Positions 16,869-24,661 of a stretch of DNA of 36,334 nt are shown here, piece after piece; the first letter of the stretch is position 1; every line of letters begins with the position of its first letter. The notes beneath the pieces were generated by a model. That model made no database searches, was not told the origin of the DNA, and saw only the letters and a list, made by a program, of their open reading frames with translations. The stretch comes from an uncultured Lachnospiraceae bacterium (GTDB lineage Bacteria; Bacillota; Clostridia; Lachnospirales; Lachnospiraceae). Position numbers and translations under genes: made by a program. The stretch spans positions 1 to 36,334 of the forward strand of contig CAMWPB010000041.1 of NCBI GenBank assembly GCA_947176065.1, in the 5' to 3' direction.

Positions 16869-18161
16869 TTGAAAAAAGTAATTATCATAGGAGCGGGTAA
16901 TGTAGGAAAAAACGCACTTGATTTTCTGGGGAGTGATTTTGTCGAATGTTTTGCTGACAATAAAAAAAGGGGTGAGATGGCATATGATAAAAGAGTGGTC
17001 TCCGTAGAGGAAGCCGCAGATCTGCAAAAAAGTCATATCATCCTTCTGGCGGTGACGAATTACAGGAAGGAATTGCAGGAGCAGCTATCATCACTTGGAA
17101 TAGAAAGGTATTACTGTTTTAATGAGGCAGTCTACTTTTTTGACGGGATAAAACAGTGGAATTACAGAAGGTTATACGAAAAAAGTTCCCTGTGGGAAAT
17201 GTACGGCAGATGCGGATTGGACAAGTCTGTAATTGTTGGAGGAAGGGATACCTATGCAGAATTCCTGTCTGAATTATTTGGGATCGGGATAGAGGAAAAG
17301 GGAATTGGTGTATATGCAGAGGATAAAAAATATCTGTTGAATATGGACGCGGAGGAAACAGAAAACTTTCTTCGTAGATGGGATATAGAAGATAAAAGCA
17401 ATATTTTTATACTTCCCCGGCTACAGCATGAGGGGATCAGACAGATCCATGAAAGTCTGCGTGTGTTGAAAGGAAAATATACGGGGAAGAGATGCTTTAT
17501 CATAGGCAACGGACCAAGCCTGAGGATGGAGGATCTGGACAGATTAGAGGAAAATGGGGAGATCTGTTTTGGACTGAATGTGATACATAAATCCTATGGA
17601 AATACAAGATGGCGTCCTGATTTTGTCTGTATAAATGATCCGCTGGTCATAGCGCAGAACTATGAGTCCATAAAGGAAAATAATAATTGTCCGCTGTTTG
17701 TGAATGATATGAAGCTTTTTTATCATTGGGATACCGACAAAAATGAATATTTGCTGCATGACATACAGGACAGGGTGTATTTTTCTAATGACATAGTTAT
17801 GGGATGCAGCTGCGGGGCGTCAGTGTCTTATACAGCGATGCAGATCGGTGCTTATATGGGGTTTTCTGAGATATATCTGCTAGGCATGGACTGCAGCAAT
17901 TGGGGAAAGCATTTTAACGGGGATTACTGGATGGAGAATGAGTCTTTCAGGGAGCCGGATGAGATGAAGATATTTAAGGCTTATCAGACCGCAGAAGAGT
18001 ATTCCGAAACGCATGGGTTCAGGATATTTAATGCCACCAGGGGCGGCTGTCTGGAAGTGTTTGAACGGGTAGATTTTGATTTGCTATTTGAAAAGGAGAC
18101 AGAGAATGAGGGTGGTAGCATTTGTACCGATAAAGCTGAACAGCCAGAGGCTTCCACATAA
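16869..18161 (+). CDS. Rossmann module fused to a DUF115/MptE-like domain, possible glycosyltransferase
   Basis: This 430-residue protein begins with the shared module (VIIIGAGNVGKNALDFL, then VECFADNKKRG). From about residue 210 it has a DUF115/MptE-like domain: GKRCFIIGNGPSLRMEDLDR, ICFGLNVIHKSYG, RPDFVCINDP, MGCSCGASVSYTAMQIGAYM and IYLLGMDCS. This fold is related to sialyltransferase-like enzymes that use CMP-sugars. It sits directly before the CMP-sugar synthetase and Kdo genes, so a Kdo-transferase role is a reasonable guess. TTG 16869 is chosen for its AGGAGG six bases upstream. Its last 19 codons overlap the next gene, suggesting an extended C-terminus. Confidence 0.78.
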   Translation: MKKVIIIGAGNVGKNALDFLGSDFVECFADNKKRGEMAYDKRVVSVEEAADLQKSHIILLAVTNYRKELQEQLSSLGIERYYCFNEAVYFFDGIKQWNYRRLYEKSSLWEMYGRCGLDKSVIVGGRDTYAEFLSELFGIGIEEKGIGVYAEDKKYLLNMDAEETENFLRRWDIEDKSNIFILPRLQHEGIRQIHESLRVLKGKYTGKRCFIIGNGPSLRMEDLDRLEENGEICFGLNVIHKSYGNTRWRPDFVCINDPLVIAQNYESIKENNNCPLFVNDMKLFYHWDTDKNEYLLHDIQDRVYFSNDIVMGCSCGASVSYTAMQIGAYMGFSEIYLLGMDCSNWGKHFNGDYWMENESFREPDEMKIFKAYQTAEEYSETHGFRIFNATRGGCLEVFERVDFDLLFEKETENEGGSICTDKAEQPEAST

Positions 18162-18768
18162 GAACACCCTGCCGGTTGCTGGAAGGCCATTATGTTATCA
18201 CATATGCAGGACGTTGATGGATGTGAAGGGGATAGACGAAACATATGTGTATTGCAGCGACACAAAGGTGACAGAGTATATTCCGCAAGGCGTCACTTTT
18301 TTAAAACGGGATGGATATCTTGACGGGGATCTTGTCAAGGGAAAAGAGATATATGAGCGCTTTATAGCGGAAGTCGATGCGGATATCTATATCCTTGCAC
18401 ACACTACGTCGCCTTTTATCAGAAGCGGGAGTATAGAAAACGCTTTGGAAAAGGTAATGGATGGGAGATATGATTCCGCCTTTTCGGCAGAGAAGAAGCA
18501 GACTTTTTGCTGGTATAAGGGAAGTCCGATAAACTATGACCTGGAGGATATCCCAAGGACGCAGGATATGGAACCAATATGGGTGGAGACAAGCGCCTTT
18601 TTTATCTTCAGAAAAGAGATTTTCGTGGAACAGGGAAGGCGGATTGGGTTCCACCCATACATACAGGAAGTTTCCGGAATAGAGACCATAGATATAGATA
18701 CAAAAGAGGATTATGATTTTGCAGTCAGTATGGCGGAAGGAAAGTTCGTTGAATGGGGTGGATCATAA
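18106..18768 (+). CDS. CMP-sugar (Kdo/acylneuraminate) cytidylyltransferase family protein
   Basis: This 220-residue protein has the CTP-dependent sugar-acid cytidylyltransferase start VAFVPIKLNSQRLPHKNT (residues 3-20), the NeuA/KdsB nucleotide-binding motif. Further on are VYCSDTKVTEYIP, ADIYILAHTTSPFIRSGSI and ETIDIDTKEDYDFAVSM. With kdsD and kdsA directly downstream, the most likely product is CMP-Kdo. By motif it is closer to the NeuA-like branch than to classical KdsB, so another 2-keto-3-deoxy acid is possible. AAGGAG lies seven bases before ATG 18106. It overlaps the upstream gene by 56 bases and kdsD by one base (TAATG). Confidence 0.85.
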   Translation: MRVVAFVPIKLNSQRLPHKNTLPVAGRPLCYHICRTLMDVKGIDETYVYCSDTKVTEYIPQGVTFLKRDGYLDGDLVKGKEIYERFIAEVDADIYILAHTTSPFIRSGSIENALEKVMDGRYDSAFSAEKKQTFCWYKGSPINYDLEDIPRTQDMEPIWVETSAFFIFRKEIFVEQGRRIGFHPYIQEVSGIETIDIDTKEDYDFAVSMAEGKFVEWGGS

Positions 18769-19724
18769 TGACAGATATGCTTTTAGAGGCCAGACGGGTG
18801 TTTGATAAAGAGATATCAGCAATAGAGAAGACCAAAGATCATATGGGAGAGGTGTTCATAAGTTTTCTGGAAACGATCATGTTGTGTGACGGGAAGGTTA
18901 TACTTACGGGGATGGGCAAGGCCGGACATATTGCAAGAAAGATGGCGGCTACCTTTTCCAGTCTTGGAACGCCATCCTTTTACATACATCCGGCGGAATC
19001 CCTGCATGGCGATCTTGGGATGGTCACGAACAAGGATGTTGTCATTGCAATTTCACACAGCGGCGAGAGTGTGGAAGTGGTGCAGATGATACCTGTGATC
19101 CGCAGGATTGGTGCAAGACTTCTCTCTATCACAGGAAATGCACAGTCTACGCTGGCAAGACACAGTGATATGGCAGAAGTCCTCCCCCAAATGGAGGAAG
19201 CCTGTCATCTTGGGCTTGCTCCTACTTCGACCACAACAGCGGCGCTTGTATATGGAGATGCGCTTGCCGTCACGGTAAGCAGGATGAAAGATTTCAGGAG
19301 TGAGGATTTTGGTCTCTACCATCCGGCAGGGGCTCTTGGGAGGAAACTTATTACGACCGTATCAGACATCATGGTATCGGGTGCGGATAAACCGCAGGTG
19401 GGAGCAGATGTCTTCCTGAAAGAGGCAATCATAGAATTGAGCCGTAAAAAGACAGGGATTGTTGCCGTAATGCAGGGAAGCAGGATTGAGGGTATTATTA
19501 CGGAAGGGAATCTCAGGCGGGCATTGGAGCAGGAGATGGATGTATATTCCATGAAAGTGAATGAGATTATGACGCGCGATCCGATATGCATTTCGGAGGG
19601 AAAGCTTGCGGTGGATGCTATGAAGCTTTTGCATGAAAAGAACATATCTTCACTGATCGTGTTGGACAGTCAGGGAAATTACATTGGGGTAGTAACACTC
19701 CAAATGGTTATAGATTCCTTATAG
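18768..19724 (+). CDS. kdsD: Arabinose-5-phosphate isomerase (KdsD/KpsF)
   Basis: This 318-residue protein has the full KdsD/KpsF layout. An SIS sugar-isomerase domain (about 30-180) shows LTGMGKAGHIARKMAATFSS, HPAESLHGDLGMV, AISHSGESVEVV, APTSTTTAALVYGDALA and LYHPAGALG. Two CBS domains follow (about 205-318) with GIVAVMQGSRIEGIITEG and SLIVLDSQGNYIGVVT. It converts ribulose-5-phosphate to arabinose-5-phosphate, the first committed step to Kdo. Its start overlaps the previous stop by one base, so translation is probably coupled. KdsD is typical of Gram-negative bacteria. Confidence 0.93.
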   Translation: MTDMLLEARRVFDKEISAIEKTKDHMGEVFISFLETIMLCDGKVILTGMGKAGHIARKMAATFSSLGTPSFYIHPAESLHGDLGMVTNKDVVIAISHSGESVEVVQMIPVIRRIGARLLSITGNAQSTLARHSDMAEVLPQMEEACHLGLAPTSTTTAALVYGDALAVTVSRMKDFRSEDFGLYHPAGALGRKLITTVSDIMVSGADKPQVGADVFLKEAIIELSRKKTGIVAVMQGSRIEGIITEGNLRRALEQEMDVYSMKVNEIMTRDPICISEGKLAVDAMKLLHEKNISSLIVLDSQGNYIGVVTLQMVIDSL

Positions 19725-19747
19725 AATGTGGATGGAGGAGACCGAAT

Positions 19748-20527
19748 ATGGGATTTATACTGATAGCGGGACCCTGTGTGATCGAGTCGGAAAATATGGT
19801 TATGGAGATTGCAGGGAAGATGAAGGAGATCGTGTCGGGATATGATGTGGATTACTATTTTAAAGCATCCTTTGACAAGGCCAACCGCACGTCATTGTCA
19901 TCATACAGAGGTCCGGGCATAGATATTGGATTGGAGATATTAAAAAAGGTAAAGTTGGAGTATGGTCTCAAAATATGTACGGACATCCATGAAGCGTGGC
20001 AGGCGGCGAAAGTGAGTGAAGTGGCTGAAATGATACAAATACCGGCTTTTCTGTGCAGACAGACAGATCTACTTACGGCAGCGGCGCGGACGGGCAGGAT
20101 CGTCAATATCAAAAAGGGACAGTTTATGGCTCCGTGGGATATGCAGCATGTTGTCGAGAAAGTTCGTATGTCCGGGAACGACAGGATAATGCTGAGTGAA
20201 AGGGGATCCTGCTTTGGATACAACAATCTTGTTGTTGATATGACATCTATCGTTGAGATGAAAAAAAACCATGTGCCTGTTATCTTTGATGCCACACATA
20301 GCGTACAGAAACCCGGAGGAAACGGTGCCTCTACCGGGGGGAACAGGGAATACGCGGAATATCTGGCCAAAGCTTCCATAGCGACAGGGGCAGACGGGGT
20401 GTTCATGGAAGTGCATCCAAATCCGGAAGAGGCATTATCTGATGGCCCTAATTCCATTCGATTGACGGATGTTGAATGTATGCTACGGCATATTATTAAA
20501 ATATATGAAGTTGTAAAATCAACATAA
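19748..20527 (+). CDS. kdsA: 3-deoxy-8-phosphooctulonate synthase (KdsA), metal-dependent type
   Basis: This 259-residue protein shows nearly every KdsA signature: IAGPCVIES, YFKASFDKANRTS, RGPGIDIGLEIL, CTDIHE, QIPAFLCRQTDLL, VNIKKGQFMAPWD, ERGSCFGYNNLVVDM, FDATHSVQKPGG and FMEVHPNPEEALSDGPNSI. It condenses arabinose-5-phosphate with phosphoenolpyruvate. The Cys in GPC (residue 10), with the later His, Glu and Asp, matches the metal-dependent class; metal-independent enzymes have Asn there. It lies 23 bases after kdsD. No kdsC phosphatase or WaaA-type Kdo transferase is in the window. This gene anchors the view that Kdo, or a close analogue, enters the surface glycan. Confidence 0.94.
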   Translation: MGFILIAGPCVIESENMVMEIAGKMKEIVSGYDVDYYFKASFDKANRTSLSSYRGPGIDIGLEILKKVKLEYGLKICTDIHEAWQAAKVSEVAEMIQIPAFLCRQTDLLTAAARTGRIVNIKKGQFMAPWDMQHVVEKVRMSGNDRIMLSERGSCFGYNNLVVDMTSIVEMKKNHVPVIFDATHSVQKPGGNGASTGGNREYAEYLAKASIATGADGVFMEVHPNPEEALSDGPNSIRLTDVECMLRHIIKIYEVVKST

Positions 20528-20541
20528 AAGAGGAAAGGTAT

Positions 20542-21633
20542 ATGAGACTGGCCGTCTACGGGGCCCAGGGTTATGCCCTCGGCACATACAAAGCTATAAA
20601 AACCTTATATCCTAGGCGGGAAATTTCCTGTTTTCTTGTGACGCGCATGGAAGGAAACGCCGCTGTCCTTGGCGGCATTCCGGTGAAGACGCTGGCAACC
20701 TATGCAAGGGAGCTTACGGGGGAAGAGAAACATCAGGTGGAAATTCTGATTGCCACACCCGATCAGGTGCAGTCGGATATAGAGGAGAATCTGGAAAATT
20801 TCGGATTCCGCCAGCATAGGCGACTCACCTTTGCACGTTTTACGGAGCTGATGAAGCTGTTTCATGCAAGGCTTGGGAGATTTCTGCCCCTTTCTGCGCT
20901 GCCGGTGGGCTGTCATATGCCTTTTATCAGAATTTACATGGCCAAGTCCCATGTGGACAAGCCGCTGAGAGCAAATGTGCCCTTGCCGGAGTATGTGTTT
21001 CCCATTCAGGTTGGCGCAGACTGCTGTGACACGCGGGTGGCGGATCTCTCGGATAATACGGGGGAGCATATTTCCGGGAAAAACGGCAACTATTGTGAGT
21101 TGACAGCACTTTATTGGATGTGGAAAAACAAGTTGATAGCAGTCGGATCGGATGACGGTGAGGAGGGACAATATTTTGGCATGTGCCAGTATAGAAGGGG
21201 ATTTGATCTTACAGAGGATGATCTACTGAGGCTTGCAGATAATGATGTAGACGTGGTTTTGCCATATCCAATGCCGTATGAACCGAATATTCAGGCCCAT
21301 CATGAAAGATATATAAGAGATGAGGACTGGAATGCAATGCTGCAGGCTCTTGAGGAGCTACAGCCGGAATACGCGGAAGCACTTTCTCAAATTTTTGGTC
21401 AGCAGTATTTATATAATTATAATGTGATTCTCGCTAAAAAGAAGGTTTTGCTCAATTACTGTGATTGGCTATTTCCAATTTTGGAACGGACAGAGGAACT
21501 TAGCGAACCCAAGGGATGGGAGCGGAGCGATAGATACATCGGGTATATGGGGGAAAGCCTTGAGACATTATATTTTTTGAAAAATGCGGACAGGCTCAAT
21601 GTAGTGCATACCGGATGCAGGATGTTGATTTAA
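20542..21633 (+). CDS. DUF4422 capsular polysaccharide glycosyltransferase with N-terminal Rossmann-like module
   Basis: This 363-residue protein starts with a degenerate version of the shared module (LAVYGAQGYALGTYKAI). From about residue 130 it has a DUF4422 domain with VGADCCDTRVADLSDNTGEH, then GNYCELTALYWMWKN, QYFGMCQYRRGFDL and LYNYNVILAKKKVL. DUF4422 proteins occur in capsule and LPS loci and are thought to transfer galactofuranose or similar sugars. It is the last gene of the polysaccharide operon and lies 62 bases before a strong terminator. The start follows an AGAGGAAAGG binding site. Confidence 0.85.
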   Translation: MRLAVYGAQGYALGTYKAIKTLYPRREISCFLVTRMEGNAAVLGGIPVKTLATYARELTGEEKHQVEILIATPDQVQSDIEENLENFGFRQHRRLTFARFTELMKLFHARLGRFLPLSALPVGCHMPFIRIYMAKSHVDKPLRANVPLPEYVFPIQVGADCCDTRVADLSDNTGEHISGKNGNYCELTALYWMWKNKLIAVGSDDGEEGQYFGMCQYRRGFDLTEDDLLRLADNDVDVVLPYPMPYEPNIQAHHERYIRDEDWNAMLQALEELQPEYAEALSQIFGQQYLYNYNVILAKKKVLLNYCDWLFPILERTEELSEPKGWERSDRYIGYMGESLETLYFLKNADRLNVVHTGCRMLI

Positions 21634-21694
21634 AAAGCGGAAGAATATGAAGAGTGAGGATGACGATTGACATTACTGCTTGCAAAGAATCTCA

Positions 21695-21732
21695 GCCGCC
21701 CGGGATTTGAACGATACCCGGGCGGCCGTTTT
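21695..21732 (+). terminator. Rho-independent terminator of the polysaccharide operon
   Basis: GCCGCCCGGG (21695-21704) and CCCGGGCGGC (21717-21726) form a perfect 10-base stem with a 12-base loop, followed by CGTTTTCT. It lies 62 bases after the DUF4422 stop and marks the end of the locus. Confidence 0.88.
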
Positions 21733-21733
21733 C

Positions 21734-21935
21734 TGCCCCCCTGCTTATATTTACGCAAAATTACTGGTTCTGAGACTGATCCGTGGGGATCTGTGTGTAG
21801 GTTATGTTCTCAACAAACCCGAAAGCTTTCAGGGCGAAAACCTGTCCATCATACCATTGTCTGGATGGGAAGACAAGGAAGTAGAAGAAATACAGCAACA
21901 AAATATAACTTTTTACAAGAAGAAACAAAGTCGTC
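21734..21935 (+). other. Unassigned intergenic stretch with a possible gene remnant
   Basis: Between the operon terminator and the GH51 promoter, one open frame stays open to a stop at 21973. It reads as plausible protein with GDLCVGYVLNKPES and LSIIPLSGWEDKEVEEIQQQ. It has no start or binding site of its own and its only in-frame ATG lies before the terminator. It may be the 3' remnant of a deleted gene. I recognise no family. Confidence 0.25.
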
Positions 21936-21964
21936 TTGTTTGCGTGGAAAAAGAATGGTATAAT
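21936..21964 (+). promoter_or_regulatory. Predicted sigma-A promoter of the GH51 gene
   Basis: TTGTTT (21936-21941) and a consensus TATAAT (21959-21964) are separated by exactly 17 bases. The expected transcription start is near 21971, about 43 bases before the ATG. The gene therefore looks transcribed independently of the polysaccharide operon. Confidence 0.75.
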
Positions 21965-22013
21965 AACATCTAAAGTATTTTAGATAAACATAAACGAGAG
22001 GGCGGAGCATACA

Positions 22014-24218
22014 ATGATGAAAAGACGGATCAATGGATGGAAAAGAGCAGCCGCGTGTGGTTTGTGCGCGGTGGTTATGGTGAGTGTGGCTGCCTGTGGA
22101 CAGGGCACAGGGCAGGATGGCGCGGGCGGAGTGAACGGGGATATGGCCGGTGAGACGGACGGCGGTGCGCAGACGGAATCGGGAAGCGATGAAGTCGGAA
22201 ACGGGCAGGCAGCAGACGGAGAAGCAGCCCCGGGAGCACAGGCGGACGGTATTTTATACAGCGTAAACACGGACGTTTCGGGTCTGGACGACAGTCATCG
22301 GATTTCCGAAACCCTGTTTGGGCTTTTTCTGGAGGATATCAACTATGCCGTGGACGGCGGCATGTATGCGGAGATGGTGAAGAACCGTTCCTTTGAGTAC
22401 GGGATGGAGGCCAGAGATGCGGGGCTGCACGGCTGGGAGGTCACTAATGAGGCGGTGGAGTTTTCGGTGCGGGACGGCAGTGCGGACGGTACGTCATTGA
22501 ACGAGAACAATCCGCAGTACGCGGTGGTACATAATACGGGAGCCTCCTCCGCAAAGCCTTATGAGGGCATTCGGAACGGCGGGTATCTGGAAGGAATGGC
22601 GATTACGCAGGGGGCGTCCTACGACCTGTCTTTTTACTGCAGGTCCGAGGATGGCCCGGTGGATGCAGTGACGGTGATTCTTGGCAATGAGGACGGGACA
22701 GTTTACGCGGAACAGACAATAGAGGGCATCACAGGAGAATGGCAGAAATTTGAGACGACTCTGACGGCGGACGTGACGGAAAACAGGCATGTGTGTCTTT
22801 CGGTGGAGATCCCGGCGGGGACGGCCTGCTTTGACATGATTTCCCTGATGCCGCAGGATACCTATAAGGGGCTGCCTGTGCGCAAAGACTTCGGGGAATA
22901 TCTGGAAGCTCTCAATCCGACGTTTCTGCGTTTTCCCGGAGGCTGTGTGATCGAGGGACGGGACGAAGAGAGTATTTACAGCTGGAAGGATTCTATCGGC
23001 GGCGGGCTTTCTTTTCAGATAAACGGGGAAACAACGGTGGGAGACGTGGCGGTGCGCCCGCAGGGCAAGAGCATCTGGCAGGGTTCCCAGGCGAATCCCT
23101 ATTATACGACTTACGGGCTGGGATTTTATGAGTATTTCGCGTTCTGCGAGGCTCTTGGCTGTATGCCTGTGCCTGTGCTCAATGCGGGTATGACCTGTGA
23201 AATACAAAGCCCCTTTTATCAGGTGTACAGCATTGCGGACGAGGAATTTAAGCAGTATGTACAGGATGCGCTGGATCTGGTGGAGTTCTGTAAGGGGGAC
23301 GGCAGCACGAAATGGGGTGCGGTGCGGATCGCCATGGGGCATGAAGCGCCTTTTGAGCTGAAATATATCGGCATCGGCAACGAACAGTGGCAGAGCGAGT
23401 ACCACCAGCATTACAAGCAGTTTGTGAAAGCCTTTGAGGAGGCTGCTGCAGCCGACCCCGGTCTGTACGGGGACGTTGAGCTGATTGTGGCAAACGGCAC
23501 GGCTTTTGACAGCACGGAGGGCTGGGCTTATCTGGCAAAGAACCCGGACCAGATCACTACGCTGGTGGACGAGCATTACTATCAGACGGCGGAGTGGTTT
23601 TTGGAAAATACTCACCGGTATGACGATTACAGCAGGGACGTTCAGGCGAAGGTATTCCTCGGAGAGTATGCGGCGAAGGCCAATACGCTGGACGCGGCGC
23701 TGGCGGAGGCCGCCTATATGACGGGGCTTGAGAAGAATGGTGACGTGGTGGAAATGGCCTGTTACGCGCCTCTTTTCTCCCACGAGAAGCTGAACCAGTG
23801 GGTGCCGGATCTGATTTTCTATTCCAATGACGGTATATTCGGGTCGGTCAACTATTATGTGCAGCAGATGTACGGGAACAATGCGGGACAGTACAGTCTG
23901 GAGACTTCCCTTACCGGCGCGCCGGAGCAGACTCTCTATGAGTCGGCGGTGGATGCGGACGGGGATGTGATCCTGAAGCTTGTGAATGTGTCGGAGGAGG
24001 AGCAGACTGTGCATGTGTCGCTTACGGGCAGGGAGATGGCTTCTTTTCAGCCGGAGGCGGACGTGACGGTGCTTTCGGGAGAGGATAAAAAGGCGATGAA
24101 CAGCTTTAAGGAGATGGCGGTGACCCCGCAGGAGAGCAAAATGGAGATCGGGGAGAACTTCGAGTATGTGGCGCCGGCCAATTCTCTGACAGTGATACGG
24201 TTGTCCGCCAAGGATTGA
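22014..24218 (+). CDS. Secreted lipoprotein GH51 alpha-L-arabinofuranosidase
   Basis: This 734-residue exported enzyme starts with a basic n-region, a hydrophobic stretch and a lipobox VAAC (Cys28), so it should be anchored to the outer face of the membrane. A Gly/Asp/Glu-rich linker follows to about residue 80. The GH51-type part includes LFGLFLEDINYAVDGGMYAE, FLRFPGGCVIEGRDE, IGIGNEQWQSEYH with the acid/base Glu457, and KVFLGEYAA with the nucleophile Glu551. A beta-sandwich insert lies near residues 140-290. It releases terminal arabinofuranose from plant arabinoxylan or arabinan. GGCGGAG precedes the ATG. It is GC-richer than the neighbouring glycan genes. Confidence 0.92.
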   Translation: MMKRRINGWKRAAACGLCAVVMVSVAACGQGTGQDGAGGVNGDMAGETDGGAQTESGSDEVGNGQAADGEAAPGAQADGILYSVNTDVSGLDDSHRISETLFGLFLEDINYAVDGGMYAEMVKNRSFEYGMEARDAGLHGWEVTNEAVEFSVRDGSADGTSLNENNPQYAVVHNTGASSAKPYEGIRNGGYLEGMAITQGASYDLSFYCRSEDGPVDAVTVILGNEDGTVYAEQTIEGITGEWQKFETTLTADVTENRHVCLSVEIPAGTACFDMISLMPQDTYKGLPVRKDFGEYLEALNPTFLRFPGGCVIEGRDEESIYSWKDSIGGGLSFQINGETTVGDVAVRPQGKSIWQGSQANPYYTTYGLGFYEYFAFCEALGCMPVPVLNAGMTCEIQSPFYQVYSIADEEFKQYVQDALDLVEFCKGDGSTKWGAVRIAMGHEAPFELKYIGIGNEQWQSEYHQHYKQFVKAFEEAAAADPGLYGDVELIVANGTAFDSTEGWAYLAKNPDQITTLVDEHYYQTAEWFLENTHRYDDYSRDVQAKVFLGEYAAKANTLDAALAEAAYMTGLEKNGDVVEMACYAPLFSHEKLNQWVPDLIFYSNDGIFGSVNYYVQQMYGNNAGQYSLETSLTGAPEQTLYESAVDADGDVILKLVNVSEEEQTVHVSLTGREMASFQPEADVTVLSGEDKKAMNSFKEMAVTPQESKMEIGENFEYVAPANSLTVIRLSAKD

Positions 24219-24228
24219 GGACGGAGAA

Positions 24229-24255
24229 ACAAAGGGGCCTACACGGCCCCTTTGT
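24229..24255. terminator. Bidirectional terminator between GH51 and HxlR genes
   Basis: ACAAAGGGGCC (24229-24239) and GGCCCCTTTGT (24245-24255) form a perfect 11-base stem with a five-base loop. The two converging genes share it, and the stem runs through the stop codon of the HxlR gene. The T-run is short, so efficiency is uncertain. Confidence 0.75.
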
Positions 24256-24562
24256 ATGCGTTCCCCCATGCCAACATGGCGTCCAGAATCGGACGCAGGG
24301 ATTCGCCCAGCTCACTCAGCGCATATTCTACGCGGGGCGGCACCTCGGCATAGACCGTCCGGGTAACGATGCCGTCCTCCTCCATGGAACGGAGCGAGTC
24401 GGTCAGCACCTTCTGGCTGATGCCGTCCAGATCTTTTTTCAGTTCATTGAACCGCCAGGGGCGGGTCAGAAGATTCCTTATGATGAGCAGTTTCCATTTA
24501 CTTCCGATCAGGGATACGGTGGTTGCCACAGGGCAGTCGGGCAATTCGTCTTTGGTTTTCAT
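24239..24562 (-). CDS. HxlR-family winged-helix transcriptional regulator
   Basis: This 107-residue protein is a full-length HxlR-type regulator. It has an N-terminal Cys (CPVATTVSLIGSKWKLLIIR), the recognition region RFNELKKDLDGISQKVLTDS, and the wing with SMEEDGIVTRTVYAEVPPRV, then YALSELGESLRPIL. Family members often sense electrophiles or redox change through that Cys. It is transcribed leftward towards GH51 and has its own promoter and a perfect dyad at 24603-24624, suggesting self-repression. Its other targets are unknown. Confidence 0.92.
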   Translation of the reverse strand: MKTKDELPDCPVATTVSLIGSKWKLLIIRNLLTRPWRFNELKKDLDGISQKVLTDSLRSMEEDGIVTRTVYAEVPPRVEYALSELGESLRPILDAMLAWGNAYKGAV

Positions 24563-24602
24563 GCGCGCCGTCCTTCTTTCTTCAATAGTTTCTAAAAGAT
24601 AC

Positions 24603-24641
24603 TTACATTCTGATTATAATGTAACATTCCTGATTATGCAA
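24603..24641 (-). promoter_or_regulatory. HxlR gene promoter with overlapping dyad operator
   Basis: On the minus strand TTGCAT (24636-24641) and TATAAT (24613-24618) are 17 bases apart. A perfect seven-base inverted repeat, TTACATT (24603-24609) and AATGTAA (24618-24624) with eight bases between, covers the -10 element. This is where an autoregulatory repressor would bind. Confidence 0.65.
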
Positions 24642-24661
24642 GGCAGGGACGGAAAAATACA

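Noticed and set aside
19855..20457. 200-residue open frame on the minus strand
   Set aside because: Antisense to kdsA, whose motifs are complete on the plus strand.
21695..21726. tRNA T-arm-like sequence, GTTCAAATCCC on the minus strand
   Set aside because: The loop is 12 bases rather than 7, no other tRNA arm is present, and the hairpin plus T-run is a terminator.
23485..23721. Arg/Trp-rich open frame inside GH51
   Set aside because: An out-of-frame shadow on the same strand without a ribosome binding site.
22494..24269. 591-residue open frame on the minus strand
   Set aside because: It is antisense to the clear GH51 gene. Long open antisense frames arise from its GC-rich codon usage, and the reading is His/Arg-rich without any motif.
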